Of a stretch of DNA of 64,000 bases, positions 23,801 to 37,800 are shown piece after piece. The position numbers and the translations under genes were made by a program. Where the stretch lies: the NCBI GenBank assembly GCA_033675545.1, contig JAWDGP010007450.1:32501-96500 (forward strand). The letters run 5' to 3'. The stretch comes from Elysia crispata. Its lineage: Eukaryota > Mollusca > Gastropoda > Plakobranchidae. Numbering within the stretch: the first letter of the stretch is position 1; each line of letters begins with the position of its first letter. A model generated the notes under the pieces. The model worked only from the letters and a program-made list of their open reading frames with translations. It was not told the DNA's origin and made no database searches.

Positions 23801-26800
23801 GACAAAAATATAATTTCAAACTTTTCCCCTTCATCCTGTGGTTTATGTTATATAGAAATGGAAAAAGTACTATCACAAATGGAGGCACAAAGGTTGTATT
23901 TTTTTAATTTGATACAATGATTTATTTTTAGAGTTTTAGTCTTGCAACAGAAGCAGTTTTTAGTCTAAAGACTGTAAAGTTACTATAAAATATCAGAGAT
24001 CTGTTTATTTTAATTTCAGACTGAGGGAACATATTTTGGTGAAGCCTTGGCAAAATGGACAGAGTTGGACCTGACAGATCATTTCTGTAAGTAAAGTAAA
24101 GCTCATGGTAGGTAGCCCAATCATGCATTGAAACAAAAAAGATGATAAAATCTTAATACAGAATTATATGAATTTATTTTGGAGATTGGTTTTTGTGCTT
24201 GAGACTGCAGGTAAAATTGTAAATCCTTAAGTAGTGGAAGTTATCTATAACCCGATTTAAACAGGATTTAACCATCCTGCTTCGCAGTGAATAAAATTTG
24301 TATATTAGTACTTCGTCCTGATTTATTTCTTTTTTTTCATTTTCTTGTGTACAATTTTCAGGCAACTTCAGGAAAGAAATATCAGGTCAAGTTCAGACTT
24401 ATGAGCAACTTGTTCATCACAAGGTATTAAATAATTAATCGTTTTCAATGTTTAGCTCATATCCTTCATCTCTTTTTTTTTTTTAATCTTACAAAACTAA
24501 ATTGATAAAAAAAGTCTTCTCTTCTTAGTGCTTTATATTTAATCTATTACATATTAATTGATTAAACAGACTGCATCCATCATTGTGAATATTTGGCTCA
24601 ATTTATCTTATGCTTTGCATTTCTTTGTCTTCATTATCAAGGAGGATATTTTTGCATCACTAAAAAGACATTTATGTGTGAGGGAATCCATGGCTCTAAC
24701 AGCTCTTTTGGAGTAAGTTTTTATGTTGTTTTCTTTTTCAAAGCTGAAAACTTATTCATCAGTTGATTTATTCATTCTTGTCTTAATACTGAGGAACATA
24801 AATATAGTGCTAGGAAAATTTTCATAAATAGATATGATTTGTAACATCAAGAGATGACATGGAGAATTTGATTTTTTTTTTTTTTTTACAAAGAACAAAA
24901 CCCTTGCAATTAATTTCAGATCATACTGATTACATATAGAAGGTAAAAAAATTCTTTCAATTTTTTTTCTTTTTATTTTGTTTCATTAACAATTTGGCTC
25001 ATATCTTTTTGCCACATTGATATGAATTTTCTTTTTGTCCTTTATTTCAGTTTATTAGTGCAGCTTGCAAAGGACCTGCAGCAGGACTTTGTCCTACACT
25101 TTCAGGATTTCTTCAAGCTTCTCACTCAACTGCTGACCTTAAGGGCCCAGGATGCTGATGCTATGGAGCAGACATTTCAAGCCCTGGCTTCGCTGTTTAG
25201 AGTATTATGGAGATTTCTCATCAAGGATTTTCAAGAAGTCTTTGGGTTTGTGATGAATTTTGAGTATTATAAAAACCTAAAGGTTTAGCTAATATCATTA
25301 GTACATTCCAGGACAAAAGGCTCATCTGGAGATCAATGCTGTTCTGTATCAATTTGGGCTCACAGTAATTTGAGATATATTGAAAAAAAAAAACCCTCAG
25401 ATACTTTTATATTTTATTTCAACATCTAAATGATAATGTACCATTTGATTTTTTTAAGCTTTATTCAAATGCATAGTGGCAGGTTTAAATTTAAACTATG
25501 CCTGAATTGTCACATATATCATCATAGCTGAACTGATGGTTTCATATGAAAGCAGAATGGAAATCCCATACTTAAATAGAAAAAAAAATACCTAAACATG
25601 ATCAAATAGCTAGAAAAATTCGGCTGCCAGTTGAGATTTACGCCAGCAAATAGGTGGGAACATCACTCTGATTTTCCGATCACAAGTTTCCATTTGTGGA
25701 AAAAAAAATGCAATCTGATATAGGTGGGAATGATACTCCAAAGATTTGGAGCAGAAGAAATGAACTTTATAAGGAATAAAACTTTTTTAATCATTGGGAG
25801 CCCATTAGCTGAAGTGGTAAGAACACATGTTTGAATCCCAATTATCTGGGTTCAGATCCCATGATGCAAAAAATAGGTGGTAAGCAGGCACCATTGGGCT
25901 TTACCTAGTTGTGGCCTTTCTTTCTGTGTATCAGGAATTTAGGGCTAAAACTCTTGCAATAAGTTCAATTGCTTTTCTAAAGACTTCCTGCTTTGCAACT
26001 CCCAGACGAATGTCTTGGAAATGAAATTACATACGAGTTGATATCAATGACATCATCATTTAATGTCATCTAAAGATAAACGAATTTGAAGCATTTGATA
26101 ATATTATGCAAAATTTGAATTTTTAGCACAGAATATATGAAAGCATTTTTTTTTCGTTTCAGAGTTCAAATTTCTTTGCTCTCAATTTCAGGTACTACTC
26201 ACACCTACTGAATGCATCTCAAAAGGATTACATAAAAGTTTTTGCTGCTGAAAGCTGTGCCTATCTTTTGAGAAAGGTAAAGGAGGAAGAATATTTATTG
26301 TATGATTTATACTAAGACTTGTAAATGTACTTTATTGATATGCAAATAAATACAGCAGCAGGCATCCTATGGTCATTTAAGAAACGTTTTATAAGAAGTC
26401 TTCTCTTGAATGTAAAATGTGAATTGTGTTTTAAGGGTTTTTTTGTTAGTTTTTCCATTTAATTTTTTTGTTTTCTTTCAGGTAAAGAAACAAGACGAGC
26501 TGCTTACTTTTCTGTTTGGCTTGCTCAAAAACTCCCCAGAGGTAAGTAATGTACTCCATGTTTGCATGATGTCTTCTTGTTTTGGTTAAATATACTTATT
26601 TCTTAACATTTATGTCAATTGAAATAAACAGATCCCTTAGTAGGTTTTGGGGCTGCTATGAACTGAAAATTGTCTCACAGGCAGTCCTGTTCAGTGATGA
26701 CATGGTAATCATTCCTTGCACAGCTTGTTGGTCTTTCATGGAATTTTACCCTTATCTGACACATGTATTCAGTCACATTTGAATCAAGTGAGGGGAAACT

Positions 26801-29800
26801 AGATTTCCCAAAGACAGTCCTGTATTATCAGTAGCAAAAGTCCATCAAAAGAATGTTTGATAGTGCACAGGTTTTTTTTTTTACTTGCAGTATGCTCCAG
26901 ATCTGAAAGTTCATGAATTACTGACATTTGGATAATAGATATTAAGTAAGACTAAGTGTACAAGAGATTAAAATTTAATGTCTTCTATATTTTAAGCTTA
27001 CTCATCTGTCATGAAGTAAGTTATCTTTTATCAATCTGCAGCTGACGGATGGAATTGGTCTTCTACTGTTTGAGATGGTGAAAGGAGTGAAAAATCATTT
27101 TCACACCATCAGTGATCAGGTAAAGAGTTCTATCTTTACTTTATTTTCTTCAAACGACATGGTGTTGTGTAATGCAAGAAATAAAGAAAAGGATGTGTTG
27201 AAATGTTTTTATGGTTACATTAATTTATTATTATCATAAAAATTTAAGAAACACTGGGAAGGAAGCAATTGAGGACAGTGTTTCCATTACATGAATTTGT
27301 ATAGACCCACAATGCTAATTCATAAAGAAATATATATGCTATTTAATTAAAAATCATGAACTCTGTCCAAGATTCCAAAGCATTAGAAGAGGTCTTTCAC
27401 AGTTGGACATCAATTTTTTTTTCTTGGGTGTGAGTTTGTACTCTTCTGAACATTTGTAGTATCATCAAGTGATTCCTCATTGCAAATGCTATTCCTTTGT
27501 GCTAGAAAAAACTTCAAGCAGCCCTTCGCATATTTTTTTTTTAAATCCCATTCCCTCCTGACATGAGAATGAGATTACACACACATGTATTAATTTTATA
27601 CTTTCTCCTAAATCCATTTATTTCTCAAAAAAATCCTGATTTGGCTTTTGCCTCATAAACTCTCACCTACAATCTTAAGGACTATAGTGAACATGAATTC
27701 TATACCTATAAATTTAAGTTTAATATGAGGGTGAAACAAGCAAAACTGAAAATAACAGGCTAGTCATCTTAGAAAGAAGGTTGAAAAGAAATGGATGCTC
27801 TATATGTATTTGGGAGTTGTGATTTACATATTTTTTAGCCATATTTCTTTGAGTGTATCTCATGTGTTTAAAAAATTCAAATCGTCTTATAAAAACACCT
27901 TCCTAATGGTTTTGACAGTTTTCATCCCATATTGTTTGCAGGTTTTCCCATTGCTGCTTCAGAAATTAGGACCATGGCAACCATCAGGCAAGAAACAGAG
28001 CCCTCTTCCTAGACAACAGGTGGAGGAAGCCACCACTGTCTGTCTTCAGGAGTGTGCTGAACACATTGACAAAGAGAATAGTCGTCGTCTCTGGGAAATA
28101 CTTTTGGTGAGCAAGTGTAATGGTTCATTTTTCAAAGTGTGAGGTGTCAAGCATAATCATCGTAGAATCCATCCAGTATTATTTTAAGCTTGAGCTCTCT
28201 GTAGATAGAAATTTAGCATAAATCTATTTCAACATTGTAGGGTCAAAAAATCCTATCTTATCTGAATTGTTTTAGCCCTCTGCTCTGAGACTGGAACCCT
28301 GGGTAAATTTTGGAGAGAAAACATCCCTGTAAAGGTTGCAGTTTACTCCTTTATTTTTTGAAAAGCAAATAATTCCATTGTAACACATAAAAATCACCTT
28401 TTTTTCCCCTTTTCTTTGATTTCTGAATTTGAGATTAAATTTTGAAAAAATGGAATATTTAAAGGTTTGATAACATCAAAACCACAGAGAACATCTATTA
28501 TCAAGATTCCAAAGTTTGATTATTTGTGTGACCTTATCTATATTTTATTGTTTTCTTTTTTTTATTTTTATAGAATATTAACTGCTGTATATTAAATCTA
28601 GAGTGAACTCTTACTTTTTCACCACAATATAAAATGGACTTATTTGTTTTATTCTTTGCATACATGATTTCAATGTGCTCTGTGTTTCAAATAAAGCTTT
28701 TATTATTTACTACATCTAGGACTGTATCAACTCAGTTAACCAAGCATGCAGGGATCATTATGAGGAGGCCAAAAGCAAAGAGACAAAATATGGTGTCGGC
28801 CTGCAGACACATCTGTGCCGCCTCTTGCGGATAACAACTGTTCTAATCAACCACAAGGCTGGTGCTGTTGTCTGGGATGGGAAGCTTGTGGCTACTGTAA
28901 GTGCTTAGACAGACTGTTAATATTATGTTATGAAAAATCTATGAATGTGCTACATTTTTTTTATTAATTATTGGCTGCAAAAAGTCTGCTTTTCCTAAAA
29001 CCTCAAACTAATGGCATCTTCATAAAGCCATTATTAATCCTCAAAGTGAGAGTCTTTTGCACATTTTGTATAAATAGTAAAACATATTTAATACCGGAAA
29101 AAAATCACATTAAGGGCTGCCAACATTAACAAGTAAAGTAAAACTTCTTGTCCTGTATCTTGTTTAATCTGAAAATTACTACAGATTCCTGTGAAATATT
29201 TGTTTGATGTATTGCACAGGCACTGTGTTCAGTGACAAGCACAGCAGGTGTGGAGCAAGAAGTTCTCACTGCTTTGTCCAGTTTGTTAGAGACATCTCAG
29301 GAAGCCTTGCCAGTTGAGACTGTGGTCAGAATTATGACAAGTGTTTTTTCTGCACCTTTCTGCTTTAAAGATCTGAAAACTTTTGCCATGTCCTGTCTAG
29401 ACATGCCATTTTTTGAAAAGGTAATTATTTGATTATTATATATTTTTTTAAGATCTAAAAATATTTTTTTTTAGTTTAATCTCTTCAATGCCTATGGCCT
29501 GTCAATTTAACGCGCCAAATGTGCTTACCTATATGCCTATGGCCCAGCAAATTGACAAGCTCATTTCGTCACAAAATGGGAAATTACCGATACAAGATAT
29601 GCTCCAATCTTTTCTTGGGTTTTTTTTCTTGCATTACAAAGTGATTTTGAAAGTTAAGCATGAGTGGTTTGTCTGCTGTTGTTTTCAGTTACAGATGATC
29701 ATAGCATGAGTATGGTGTCTGTGAGGACAATTTTGGCAAGGCTCTCTTAACAAACTGGTTGGAATAAATGATAATAAAATCTGATAAATGTTCATATGAC

Positions 29801-31807
29801 AGGATAGACCATTAAGTTAGTTACCTACATGCCAAATTTACTCCCTGGCACAGAGCGCCTCAATACCCCTGGCACTGAAGAGGTTAAGACATTTATTTAG
29901 TCAAGTTTGAATACCATTATTAGCGTGCAAAAAAATCCCAGTCATCTCTTGTTATGTTGAAATATTTTTATATAATAAACTTTTTTTCCTTTTTATTTTT
30001 ATTTTTATCAACTTAATTTAACCCGTGGAAGAGAAGGAACCAATAAATTGCTCAGGTTTTTTTTTTCATTTTATATTTTTTTTCCTTACTTTTTAGGATA
30101 TTTTACCAAGAATGCTGGATCCTATCTGGGTGGAGCTTTCTAAAGAACAGGGAAACCACTCAGAGGTTATGACATTTCTAATAGAAGTTGTTTTACACAA
30201 GACTGGTTCGCCCATCACAGGTGAAGACCTTGGGCTTCTCAAACTGTACCCACTGGATCGCTCTTGGTCAAAGTAAGAAACTGGTTTTATATGTGGTTTA
30301 CTTAATAAAAAAGAATGTTTGTAAATAAATTAGTCACAGAATTAATTAAATAAAATGCATTTCTGCTCTTGGTATGAGATTCAATAGCTCCATCAACTGA
30401 CATCCAAAGCTTGAGATTTAAAAATTCAGAAGTAACAAAATATACACAGTGAAAGCGTGGCAATATTGGTAGTTGAGCTTTTTAGCATTTAAACAGCAAT
30501 AGATCCATTTTGGATCCACTCTTCATTATTGTGGAGAGTTGATCCATCGATATTGATGTGTTAATTCCATCATCTATTTAATCTATGATCAAGCACATTG
30601 CTTCTGAAACCCTGTCCTCTTCTCGTTTTTCTCTTTAGTGTGACAAGCATTATATTTAATTAAATCTCAATCAAAGTCTTATCCAACTCTTAAAAAATTT
30701 AAATCACTTGAAAAAATCGTTTTTGTTTCATATCACTATGGACTGAAGTGTTCTGAACATTACAAAAGATATCAAGCGATAATTATTGAATTAAATATGA
30801 TGGAAATATTGATTGAGATGTTAAATGTGTGGGGAAAAATTCTTTTAGATATCTTGTGTACTTTCTACTTGATCATTTTTTTTTAGAAAAAATTTTGGTT
30901 TCGAGTTGTTTTTTTTTTTTGTTTTGTTTTTTTTTTTGGAGCAGGGTATTTTTTTTTCTCAGTTTAAAACTAAATAACAGTGTAAGTTTTTATGAACATT
31001 CATGAAGGAACGTCAATGAAGTCATCACCATCTTTTACTGCTTTGGAATGGCTAAGAAAATCCAGATCTATACAGAGATCTACAGAATTAGTAGAATAAT
31101 TTTTTATTTTTATCTTGATTTGAAAATTGAAGCAATTACTCCTTCCCAACTAAGTATCAAAGGTGTATTCATAATCGAATAAGTTTTTGGCTGTCAGCTT
31201 GTAAAGAAAAGATAGCAAAGAAAGATATTGTGAAGAAAACTAGAATGCTCAGGTGGCAACTTGTCCATCCACTATTTAAAAAACTTATTTTGAAGAATCT
31301 ATGTCCTTCAGTGGTTGCAGGATTTGATAGCTAGAAATATTTAGCTGTCCTTCATATTTTGTCTGATAGTTTGGGAGTCAGCTGAATCTCTTTTTTGTTG
31401 ATTCTTAGGCATTCTTTTTCTTTTTTCATCTTAGATACCACTGCTTTAGAGCTTGTATCCTTATATGAATTGACATATATCATAGGAAAAACAAATGCAA
31501 TAAAATGATTTGTTCAGATCTTTTATATTTATCAAAGAATGTAGTTATCCTGAAGGATTTGTTTGCACACTCAGGATTTTAGAAATTTCACTTTCTTATA
31601 CTCAGAACCAAACATAGCAATGGTGTTGCTGTGTATGTGGAGTCTCAGATACCAGAAATACTGGGTAAGAAAGAACTTACTCTACCAGATCTAACAACCC
31701 TGTGGGGGTGTGTTGTGTGCCTTCCTCACTTGAGGTTAGTGATTGTTGTCTATGTGAATTCTTATATTTTGTGTATTTCGCGATGAGAAATCTTACAGTA
31801 TAGTAAA

Positions 31808-31883
<76 letters not shown>

Positions 31884-34800
31884 AGTATATATATATATAT
31901 ATCATTTTTTTCTCTTTCTTTCTATTTCTCTCAGTTGATTTGCAGAACCTTATTACAAATATTTATTAAAAGAATTCAAGAATTTTATCCCTTTCCTCAG
32001 TGTGTAATAGTGAACTAAACTTGGAATATTAAATTTCATAAGCTTTACTTTGTGAAAATTCATTGGCTCTGGATCAGTATTTTAAATAGCTCTTGGTTTT
32101 GCATGGTTCTTAGTTACTCTATTACTGTTTTTTTGTTTTATTTGGATTAAGTAAAACCCAATTCATTGTCTTTCTTGTAAAATTTGTATCCCTAACCTAA
32201 CGCTGTCAGTGTGAGTTGTGTGTATTTGAACTTTTATTTTTGTAATCTTTCTTGGACAGCATTGCCAATTCTATGAATATATGTGCCAAAGTGTGGAATC
32301 ATTTATTGAAAAATATGAAAAATGAAAAAGAAAGCAAAATGGGTAAGTAATGAATGATCAATTCACTATTATTGTTCATAACATCATCCATGTAAAATGG
32401 ATGGAAATCTTTCATTTGAATAATGTATAAGAAACATAAAAAAACTTTGTTTAAAATGTTTTCTTAAAACAGTTTCAAATTGAGTACGGTATTTACTATA
32501 GGTTTACCTAGATACAAGTTCGGTAATGGAAGACAATAGAAAGAAGAAAATTTAAAGGAATAATAATTTGTTCTAAAATAATCCATTACTTTGATTATCA
32601 CAGTAGCTGTACAGAATGCTTGTGATCTCACCAAAATGGATGGAAATCTTTCATTTGAATAATGTTTAAGAAACATCAAAAGCTATTTTTAAAATGTTTT
32701 CTTAAAACAGTTTCAAATTGAATACTGTATTTACTGTAGGTTTACCCAGATGCAAGTTCTATAGTGCAAGGCAATAGAAGGAAGAAATTTTAAAGGAATA
32801 ATAATTTGCTCTAAAATATCACAATTTTTGATTATCACATTAGTTGTACAGAATGCTTGTGATCTCACCAAAATGATTCTATGACTTTTCCAAATATTGT
32901 GGATCAATATAGTCTTTCCTTCTCTTTTTTAACTTTGGAATGCAAAAAGAAAAGAAAGCCTACACTTTTGGGTAATAAATAGCAATATGTTTTCCATGGT
33001 GTGTTCATTACATTTAGTCTGTGATTGTAACAGCGACATTGAAAAAAAAACGATAAAAAATGTCTTTTTTTTTATTCCACAGTGAATGAAAGCTTATCAA
33101 TGCTGAATCAAGTCCTGAAGAGCATGATATTCATTGCTCAAGAAAAGCAACTTGTCTCTCTCCCAGTGAAGTGTGAAGATGTGTTCAAAATATTGAAGTA
33201 AGTCTTATCACGCACAGATAAAATCATGTTTCAAGCTCTAGCAGTCTGCAACCAATCCTGTAGAAGAATACAATGAATTCCTTTTTTCTTGCACTCTCTT
33301 TTGGCCAATTGAATGCAGGAATTATTCATCTCATTTTTTTCTTCATTGCAATAATTGCATTATTTATAAATAAAAAATATATAAACCTTTTGAAACTGCA
33401 GTATGTGATGAAAATATCTTAACACTAATGCTTTGAATATTTCTCTGTGTGTTTGCATTTTTTTTCAAGTATGAAACTATAAGAAATCTTTCTCTTCAAT
33501 CAGATTTCAGTCTTGTCACCCTTCTTCCCTACAATTGGTGGATTTCTATCTTAGTTTCCAAGGAAGTAAAAATTTATTGGCTGAAGAGTTGTTACAAGAA
33601 ATATACCCCTTGCTGGAGCAAAACCTTATATCTGAGTCCCACAATGTAAGTTGAAATGAAAAAGATATAGTTATGAGAGCGTGGGGAATTATAGATTATA
33701 AAGAAGAAAATTTAAATTTTTTTTTCGAATAATCAATTTTTATATTTATCCAAAGAATAATCGATTTGTGAAATAATTTAAAACGTTCAAAACTCAGTAA
33801 GAAAAAAATTCTTCGTCACTAAAGAAGCAAAAGAAAATGCAAAACATTTTTAATGTTAAATACAATTTGCTTTTTTTTACTTAGTTCTTTGTCCTTAAGT
33901 TCAAGTTGGTGACTTTGAGTTTATTTTTTTGTTTCTCAAACAATTTTGGTTAGCCCTGCATATTAGTTGATCCTAGAAGTTTAGCTGTATGTAGGGTTTC
34001 AAGAGTTGTGATTTAGCTTTTCTATGTTCAATAATCAATTTGTTATGCTTAATTTTACTGCATCTGATTTGTTTCTTAAGCTTTTAAGCTTCATTTTTAT
34101 TTTAATAGTTTTCTTTTATTGATAAATTTGACATGATTATAGTTTATCACAAAGATATTGATTTTTATCTTATTCATTCTTTTTTTTTTAAGGTGCGACT
34201 GTTGAGTTGCCACATCTTGTCACTGTTTTCTTTCAACCTCAAAGATTATGGTGATGTACGATCCTTTGAAACCTCTTTTACTTTGTCTTGTTATCTTTTT
34301 CCTTTGTGTATGTATGCTTACTTGAAATCAGATTTCAAGTGCATTCACCAGTAGTTCAAAATGGAGAAGAAAAAAATATTCCAACTGCTAGTGATAAAGA
34401 CTTTAATGCAAAAGAATCAAATACCTCAGTGAAGACATTTGGTGACATCTGAGGCGTAAAAATCACCTTTGACTTGTTTCCTGTGCTAATTTTTTACCTT
34501 TGCTTTATCTTTCTGTTAACCTTTCTAGGGCCCCTTTTACTGAAAATTGGGATGTCATCTTTTTTTTTTTAAGCATAAGTAAATAGTAAATATACAGCTG
34601 ATCAGTAAGTATTGTGAATGGCTGATGTAAAGAGAAAAATGTTGGGAGCAGGATAAAATTATGGGAATTCTATTGTGGAAGCTTTTAAGTTGTATGGCGA
34701 TTAAGGAAGATTTGAAGTTGCCAAAATTCTTTTACAATGTCATGCTCAGCAACAGCTTTGATGAGGAGCAAAGTATTTTTGCTTCTATTCAATCTATGTA

Positions 34801-37800
34801 AGCCTAGATTTACTTTCAGATTCAACTCTCATGTTCTGTTACTAAATAAAACTGATGACTGTATATTTAAAAACAGTTATAGAATTTAGTAAGATAAAAG
34901 CATTTTTGGCAAAATTATCTCTGAAAAATTTTTTTTAATTTCTTGCCTAGGCAATTAAAAAAAACAACTGTTTTCTTGTTGCATTATACATTATTTCATA
35001 GATCAGAATGCAAAAATGAAATTTTAAAAACCAAATAAAAGAATAAGAATATCTATAAAAGCACACTAACATTTTTTTTTTAATCTTGTATCTTCAAAGA
35101 CTTCCAAAAATTCAAAACTTGGTCCATTGTTGAGATAGAGAAAACATCATTGCTGTAGGGAAACAAATTGTTCTCTATCAAAATTTTCACATCAAGAGAG
35201 CACAGTATCCAGAAAGTAATAATCTCTATTTTGAATTGCTGATGTCTGTGGATTTAGTGCTCTGTTCTGAAATGAATAAATATCTTTTGTGACAGGGTCT
35301 CATTTTTTTTAAACTTTGATCTGTTTGATGTGCAGAAAATAAGCTTACCTTATTTTTTTGTTCGTGTTATATCAAAATATACGTCATCGAACCACTATTT
35401 CTTTACTATTATCATAATAAGTTGTATTTCATCACAATAAATCCTTTTACTTTTAACACTGAACATTAAATTGCAAAAATTCTTTCTGGGTCTTTATTTT
35501 GCAGGATATTGTGAGAGAAAGTGCCTTTAAGGTGATGTGGAGAGCTGAGCAGATGGAGCCAACTGTGCACAACTACAGAGACAAGCTTATCCATTTACGT
35601 AAAATGGAGTATGACTTTGCTGCCAAATGTTTGCCTGATGGAATTTCTGCAAAGGTTTGCTTTTGTGTGTGTATTTGTTTGAATTTTAATCATTGTTACA
35701 GTTACAAATAAGACTTGAATTATCAGCATTTGTTTTTGGCATTATTGTTATGGTGTTTTTAATAAACCTGCTCAAAAGCTAAAAAAATCATTTTTTGATA
35801 TTAAAACATTCATATATTTTTCTTCCTATAATTGCATACATTTGCATCTCAACATTTTGATGAGTTTTATAAATTGAAATGATTAAACAAATACATCTTT
35901 TTTTTAATCAAGTTTTCCAAGAGGATAAAATAACTAGCGCACCATAATCTTTTTGAAAAGTGATATCTCTTGTATTATCCTACGATGCATCTGTCAGTGT
36001 ACCCATTAATTACAGCATTTTGTTTTTGCTTCACTCATGTAGGCCTGTTTATTGTTTGTGCTTGGTAATAAATTCTGGAACTTCAAACTACTATGGGAGC
36101 CTCTGGGTGGAATTGTAACATCTTATGCTTTGGCCATGGACACCAAAGAGTTCTGGGATACAGTATTGGTCCAACTCAGCAGAGCAGCTGATGAATGTGG
36201 TAGGCACAATGTTGTCTCTAGGGAGCATATTAAAAAGCAATTAGTTTTTCATTTTTCAATTACCTCATGTATCATATTATTTCATTTTAAAGTGGAATAT
36301 TATCTTTAAATGGTATATGTTTTATAAAAAGCTGAATGTTTGTTTAACATGTGCTCACTAAGGTTGAGATTCCATCATGTCCAGAAACAATACATGACTC
36401 CTTGTGACAGTAAGACATTGTTTCATTTAAAATGAATGCATCAGAAAGCCACATAAAAGAAATAAATGAAAAGAAAATGGCGAAAATATCTTAAGTGGCA
36501 GTTTTAAAAGATATATCACGGCCACCTATTTCAAACATACAACAGTTTATGTGATAATTTTAGACTCCTGGATGTCTCATCTAATGAAGCAAAACGTATT
36601 CAAAATCTTAAAAAGATAAAGATAAAGGCTGAGGAGGAGGAAGGTGCGTGTGAAGATAGAAATACCTTTATTAGAATAGATAATCTTTCAATTCCTCACT
36701 GCACTATTTTTCCATTTCATCTCCTTGATATCATTCTTTAATACCCAGAGAAAGATCTCACTCAGGTCAAGATTCCTCAGGAATTTAATTTTCAAGAGCA
36801 TCAAAATGAAGGGAAGGAATTCTTGTCTAGAGATGTATTCAGTTTGTTTAAGAGCTACTGGGCTGAGGCACTGGATGATGGACGAGCTCCGGACTTCCTC
36901 AATTTTCGCATACAGTTGTGGAAAACTCTCAAGAAGTTCCCAGAGAAATGTGTGTTGCGGTCTGATGATTTGTGTCAGCTTTATCTTCAATTTTTAAGGT
37001 AGTAAGAATGATGTCAACAATCTTGCCTTGATTCTCTTTACAAACTTGTTTTTCAAAGTGATCTTAATGTGTTAAAACAATCAGGAAGCCTTGTTCAGTG
37101 AAATAAAGCATGTCATGTTGACGGATATAAAGAATGGTAATATTTTATTATTTAGCTCAACCCCTCCTAAGTAACTCCAGCTGACCCTAAGAGAAGGGAC
37201 GTAACTCCGTATAAAAAAATAGATCTATACGTTTAAAAAAATATTACAATCAAACAAAACAAGATAAAATTATGAAATAAACTGTAAAAAAAAAACCAGA
37301 GGTTTTGAATTTTCAAGAAAACAAGGTTTTATGACAGTAAACCAGTTTTCTAAGACTTCTCCTTCACTTCAGGCCGACTCCATCACCATTTCAGATTTTT
37401 CAACATCAACATTCCACTTCATCACTATCTCAATATCACAATCTGACTCCCGATCTCAAACAGGAAATGGTCATTATTTTCATGCTAATTGTAGGGATAA
37501 CTATGCAGATAACCATAATAAACGGTTTCTGCAGCATCCCTGAGATGATTCAAGTGATCATTCATCCTAATTCAAAATTTAGATCTAGTCTAGGCCTTGA
37601 AATCACCAAAAATCACTCACAAAAACGGTCAATTGCAAAGCGTGTTTTAGAACTAAATTTAGTCTGAAAACGAATAAAAAATAACCAAAACAAAGTCTAA
37701 AGTGTCCTCTAAACATAAATGAGGTTTGCACAAGATTTCCTTTAGTTATAAAGAAAGAAAGTAGACACCCAGAAAGTGAAAGTAAACGGGTGATGAAAAG

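Noticed and set aside
29488..29709. 73-codon frame in intron 12
   Set aside because: Lies wholly inside the MITE, with no similarity to any protein I recognise.
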